Source: Celeribacter neptunius (lineage in GTDB: Bacteria > Pseudomonadota > Alphaproteobacteria > Rhodobacterales > Rhodobacteraceae). Taken from it: a stretch of 64,000 nucleotides of DNA. Each line of letters opens with the position of its first letter. Within the stretch, counting starts at the first letter, position 1. The notes beneath the pieces were generated by a model. That model did no database searches, was not told the origin of the DNA, and was given only the letters and a program-made list of their open reading frames with translations. This document shows positions 61,887 through 64,000 of this stretch, piece after piece. Location: positions 186,001 through 250,000 of the forward strand of contig NZ_FORH01000006.1 of the NCBI RefSeq assembly GCF_900113955.1, read 5' to 3'. The position numbers and the translations under genes are program-made.

Positions 61887-62591
61887 TCAGACAAAGACAG
61901 AGGCGATCAGCGCGGGCAAATCGCGCAGGCTCGAGAGCTGGCGATAGCGCGGATGTGCGTCGGGCGCTTTGGCCTGTTCGATCTCCCAGGTGAAATTATG
62001 CGGGATATACACGCCCCAGGCACCGGCCGCGATTGGCGGCAACACGTCGGACTTCATCGAATTGCCGACCATCATGGCGCGGTCCGGCGTGACATTGTGG
62101 CGCTCGAAAATCGAGCTATAGACCGTTGCGGTCTTGTCGGAGACCACCTCGACCCCATCGAACAGTTCGCCCAGGCCGGATTGCGCCAGCTTGCGTTCCT
62201 GATCCAGAAGGTCGCCTTTGGTCACCAGCAGGATCTCGAACTCTTCGGCGAGGGCGGGGATCGTTTCCTCGACGCCGTCGAGCAGATGGATCGGGTGACG
62301 CAGCATCTCTTGACCGGCGGCGATCAGCTCGCCGATGACGGCGGCGGGCACGCGTTCCTCGGTGACTTCGATGGCGGTCTCGATCATCGACAGGACGAAT
62401 CCTTTGATGCCGAAGCCGTAATGGCCGAGGTTGCGCCGCTCGGCCGCCAGGAGCCGTTCGGCCAGATGATCCGGATCGGTAAAGTCGGCCAGCAGCTCGC
62501 CGAATCGCGCCTGAGTCATGCGGAAAAACTGCTCATTTTCCCAAAGCGTGTCATCCGCATCGAAGGCGATGGTTGCGCATTTTTCGGCCAT
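61887..62591 (-). CDS. HAD-family hydrolase
   Basis: A 234-residue haloacid-dehalogenase-like phosphatase. Motif I is FDADDTLWENE with the nucleophile Asp, motif II LLVTKGD, motif III lysine in the DKTATVY region, motif IV MVGNSMKSDVLP. A helical cap lies between about 25 and 95. Substrate is unknown; the YjjG/HAD-IA-type small phosphatases are nearest. It is divergent from clpS. A 17-bp palindrome TGCCTGAAATTCAGGCA lies just beyond its stop (61838-61854). Confidence 0.87.
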   Translation of the reverse strand: MAEKCATIAFDADDTLWENEQFFRMTQARFGELLADFTDPDHLAERLLAAERRNLGHYGFGIKGFVLSMIETAIEVTEERVPAAVIGELIAAGQEMLRHPIHLLDGVEETIPALAEEFEILLVTKGDLLDQERKLAQSGLGELFDGVEVVSDKTATVYSSIFERHNVTPDRAMMVGNSMKSDVLPPIAAGAWGVYIPHNFTWEIEQAKAPDAHPRYRQLSSLRDLPALIASVFV

Positions 62592-62706
62592 ATTTCCAGC
62601 TCTCCTTTACCGGTTTTGGCATAACCCTCTTTATTGATATGAAAAAGGGGCTATATATCGGCCAATGATCCCGACGTGTGCAGATGAAGATACCGGAGAC
62701 GACAGA

Positions 62707-63066
62707 GTGATCCTCTCGGCTCAGATGAGACCTCAGATGATGGCCAATGATGACGACCGTTCGGATGAGGACGGCGATGTCGGTCTTGCGCTCAAGACCC
62801 GGCCGAAAACCAAGCGTCCGCCGCTCTACAAGGTCATGCTTCTGAATGACGATTACACGCCGATGGAATTCGTCGTTCTGGTGCTCGAACGATTCTTTGG
62901 CATTGGCCATGGTCAGGCGACCGAGATCATGCTGACCGTGCATAAAAAGGGCCTCGCCGTGGTCGGAGTCTTTGCTTTTGAGATCGCCGAGACCAAGGTG
63001 CAGCAGGTCATGGATTTCTCCCGCCGGCATCAGCATCCGCTGCAATGCACGATGGAAAAGGAATAA
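62707..63066 (+). CDS. clpS: ATP-dependent Clp protease adaptor ClpS
   Basis: A 119-residue N-end-rule adaptor that hands substrates to Clp[21 protein letters not shown] carries the N-degron pocket (LNDDYT), followed by [15 protein letters not shown] and [21 protein letters not shown] (read in part). The frame begins at ATG 62665, but GTG 62707 has GGAG nine bases upstream and gives the usual ClpS length, so it is preferred. ATG 62725 is a third option. Confidence 0.93.
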   Translation: MILSAQMRPQMMANDDDRSDEDGDVGLALKTRPKTKRPPLYKVMLLNDDYTPMEFVVLVLERFFGIGHGQATEIMLTVHKKGLAVVGVFAFEIAETKVQQVMDFSRRHQHPLQCTMEKE

Positions 63067-63084
63067 GCGGTCCGCCGCTTCGCC

Positions 63085-64000
63085 ATGCTGTCTGCGCGTC
63101 TTCCCCTCCTGCTCGACGGGCCGCTCTCGGATCTGTCTCCGGACGCCCGTGTGGTGATCTATCGCCCGCGCGCCGGCGAGGATCTCACGCGTTTCGGCAC
63201 GAATAATCTGCAGATCGTGCAGGGGTTCAAACCCGATTTCGATGCGTTCAAGGCTGAGGGCTTTGATGTGCGCACCGAGGCCGAAGGTGATTTCGATCTT
63301 GCCATCGTGGCGGTGCCTCGGTCCAAGGCTCAGGCCCGCGCGTTGATTGCCGATGCCGCGTCGCGTGCCGCGCGGGTGCTCGTCGACGGCCAGAAGACCG
63401 ACGGCATCGACTCGCTGCTCAAGGACATTCGCAGAGGTGCCGGTGCGGCACAGGTGATCTCCAAGGCGCATGGCAAATCCGTGCTATTTTCTGGCGGGGA
63501 TTTCTCCGACTGGGCCGATCCCGGCGCGCTGCAGTTGATCGATGGGTTCACCACCCGGCTGGGCGTGTTTTCCTATGACCGGATCGACAAGGGCTCCGAG
63601 GCTCTGGCCGCCGCACTTCCCGACAGGCTCCCCGCCAAAATCGCCGATCTCGGTGCCGGCTGGGGCTATCTTTCCCGTGCGATCCTCTCTCGCGACGGGG
63701 TGCAGGAACTGCATGTGGTCGAGGCGGAAGCCGCGGCGCTTGCCTCGGCCCGGGACAATCTCACCGATCCGCGCGTCACGTTCCACTGGGAAGACGCCAC
63801 GCGTTTCACCCCGCCCGGCAAGCTCGACGCGGTGATCATGAATCCGCCGTTTCACACCAGCCGCGCCGCCGATCCGGCGCTGGGTCAGGCCTTTATCGAG
63901 GCGGCGGCCGGGATGCTCGGCCCGCAGGGTCAGCTCTGGCTGGTGGCCAACCGGCAATTGCCCTATGAGGCGACCCTTGCCGCCTGTTTCGGCAGCCACG
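63085..64000 (+). CDS. Class I SAM-dependent methyltransferase, RsmC-like (3' end outside window)
   Basis: The frame from ATG 63085 stays open to the window end (305 codons). The N-terminal half (to about residue 150) resembles the degenerate methyltransferase domain of RsmC/RlmG proteins. The C-terminal half shows motif I IADLGAGWGYLS, the acidic strand VVEAEAAAL and the catalytic NPPFHTSRA. RsmC methylates G1207 of 16S rRNA at N2; RlmG-type activity is the alternative. It starts 18 bp after clpS. Confidence 0.88.
   Translation, partial: MLSARLPLLLDGPLSDLSPDARVVIYRPRAGEDLTRFGTNNLQIVQGFKPDFDAFKAEGFDVRTEAEGDFDLAIVAVPRSKAQARALIADAASRAARVLVDGQKTDGIDSLLKDIRRGAGAAQVISKAHGKSVLFSGGDFSDWADPGALQLIDGFTTRLGVFSYDRIDKGSEALAAALPDRLPAKIADLGAGWGYLSRAILSRDGVQELHVVEAEAAALASARDNLTDPRVTFHWEDATRFTPPGKLDAVIMNPPFHTSRAADPALGQAFIEAAAGMLGPQGQLWLVANRQLPYEATLAACFGSH

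Noticed and set aside
1-64000. Search for tRNA or rRNA genes, prophage, integrases, transposases and CRISPR arrays
   Set aside because: Intergenic regions were read for T-loop and acceptor-stem patterns and for repeat arrays, and proteins for recombinase motifs. None was seen. A tRNA scan could still find something missed by eye.

Overview
The window is high-GC alphaproteobacterial chromosome. Gene content and order point to Rhodobacteraceae (Roseobacter group): lysA followed by a TIGR02302-type protein and ftsEX, L-malyl-CoA lyase mcl1, divergent pheA/cytochrome c, DUF1013 (TrcR), COQ9 and DUF1244. I read this from protein similarity to known families and did no database search, so the genus is not assigned. 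No rRNA, tRNA, CRISPR array, insertion sequence or prophage was seen. One structural RNA, the small SRP RNA, is present.

Layout. 1-7425: lysA (5' cut), TIGR02302/DUF4175 membrane protein, zinc-ribbon protein (minus), then the overlapping ftsE-ftsX-acyltransferase operon. 7502-10351: a PPOX-family flavoprotein, accA (minus) and an AraC/GyrI-like regulator. 10446-14623: mcl1 (minus) divergent from dgcN-dgcA-dat, which looks like a D-glutamate/D-amino-acid degradation operon. 14714-18398: a short membrane-anchored RTX protein and a five-gene minus operon (N-formylglutamate amidohydrolase, CHMI-like tautomerase, DUF1244, DUF5671, small membrane protein). 18535-25183: pyk, a small membrane protein, rpmI-rplT, pheS-pheT and ytoQ. 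25297-32178: a truncated glycosyltransferase copy behind a full-length GT39 gene, a GST, mscL, an Lrp regulator, and a GAF-HTH regulator with aldehyde dehydrogenase and DUF779. 32295-39527: DEAD-box helicase, rpsU, coq9 with a quinone oxidoreductase, RNase T2, trcR, recR and ybaB. 39558-45757: dnaX, rsgA, SRP RNA, oxyR divergent from a peroxiredoxin, and an MBL-fold hydrolase. 45868-50732: a NitT/TauT-type ABC transporter and a Tat-exported nucleotidase. 51033-54005: nudC, an SRPBCC protein, pheA and a membrane-anchored cytochrome c. 54232-60002: a yejABEF-type peptide transporter. 60085-64000: D,D-carboxypeptidase with SPOR domain, HAD hydrolase, clpS, and an rsmC-like methyltransferase cut by the window end.

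Most genes are core housekeeping. They cover translation (pheST, L35, L20, S21, SRP RNA, rsgA, RsmC-like), replication/repair (dnaX-ybaB-recR), cell division and wall (ftsEX, DacA-like), central carbon (pyk, mcl1, accA) and oxidative stress (oxyR-prx). Scavenging functions are also present: D-amino acids, peptides, nucleotides and an unknown NitT/TauT substrate.

The most unusual signal is not a gene. Four copies of a roughly 150-bp intergenic element sit at 8162-8309, 34406-34558, 41574-41731 and 38979-39130. Each has two adjacent hairpins, then two conserved boxes at nearly fixed spacing. Stem bases differ between copies but keep their pairing. I do not recognise this family. Other notable points are a 52-codon remnant of a duplicated glycosyltransferase, an OxyR without the usual resolving cysteine, and a triplicated 3' gene end at 45819-45888.
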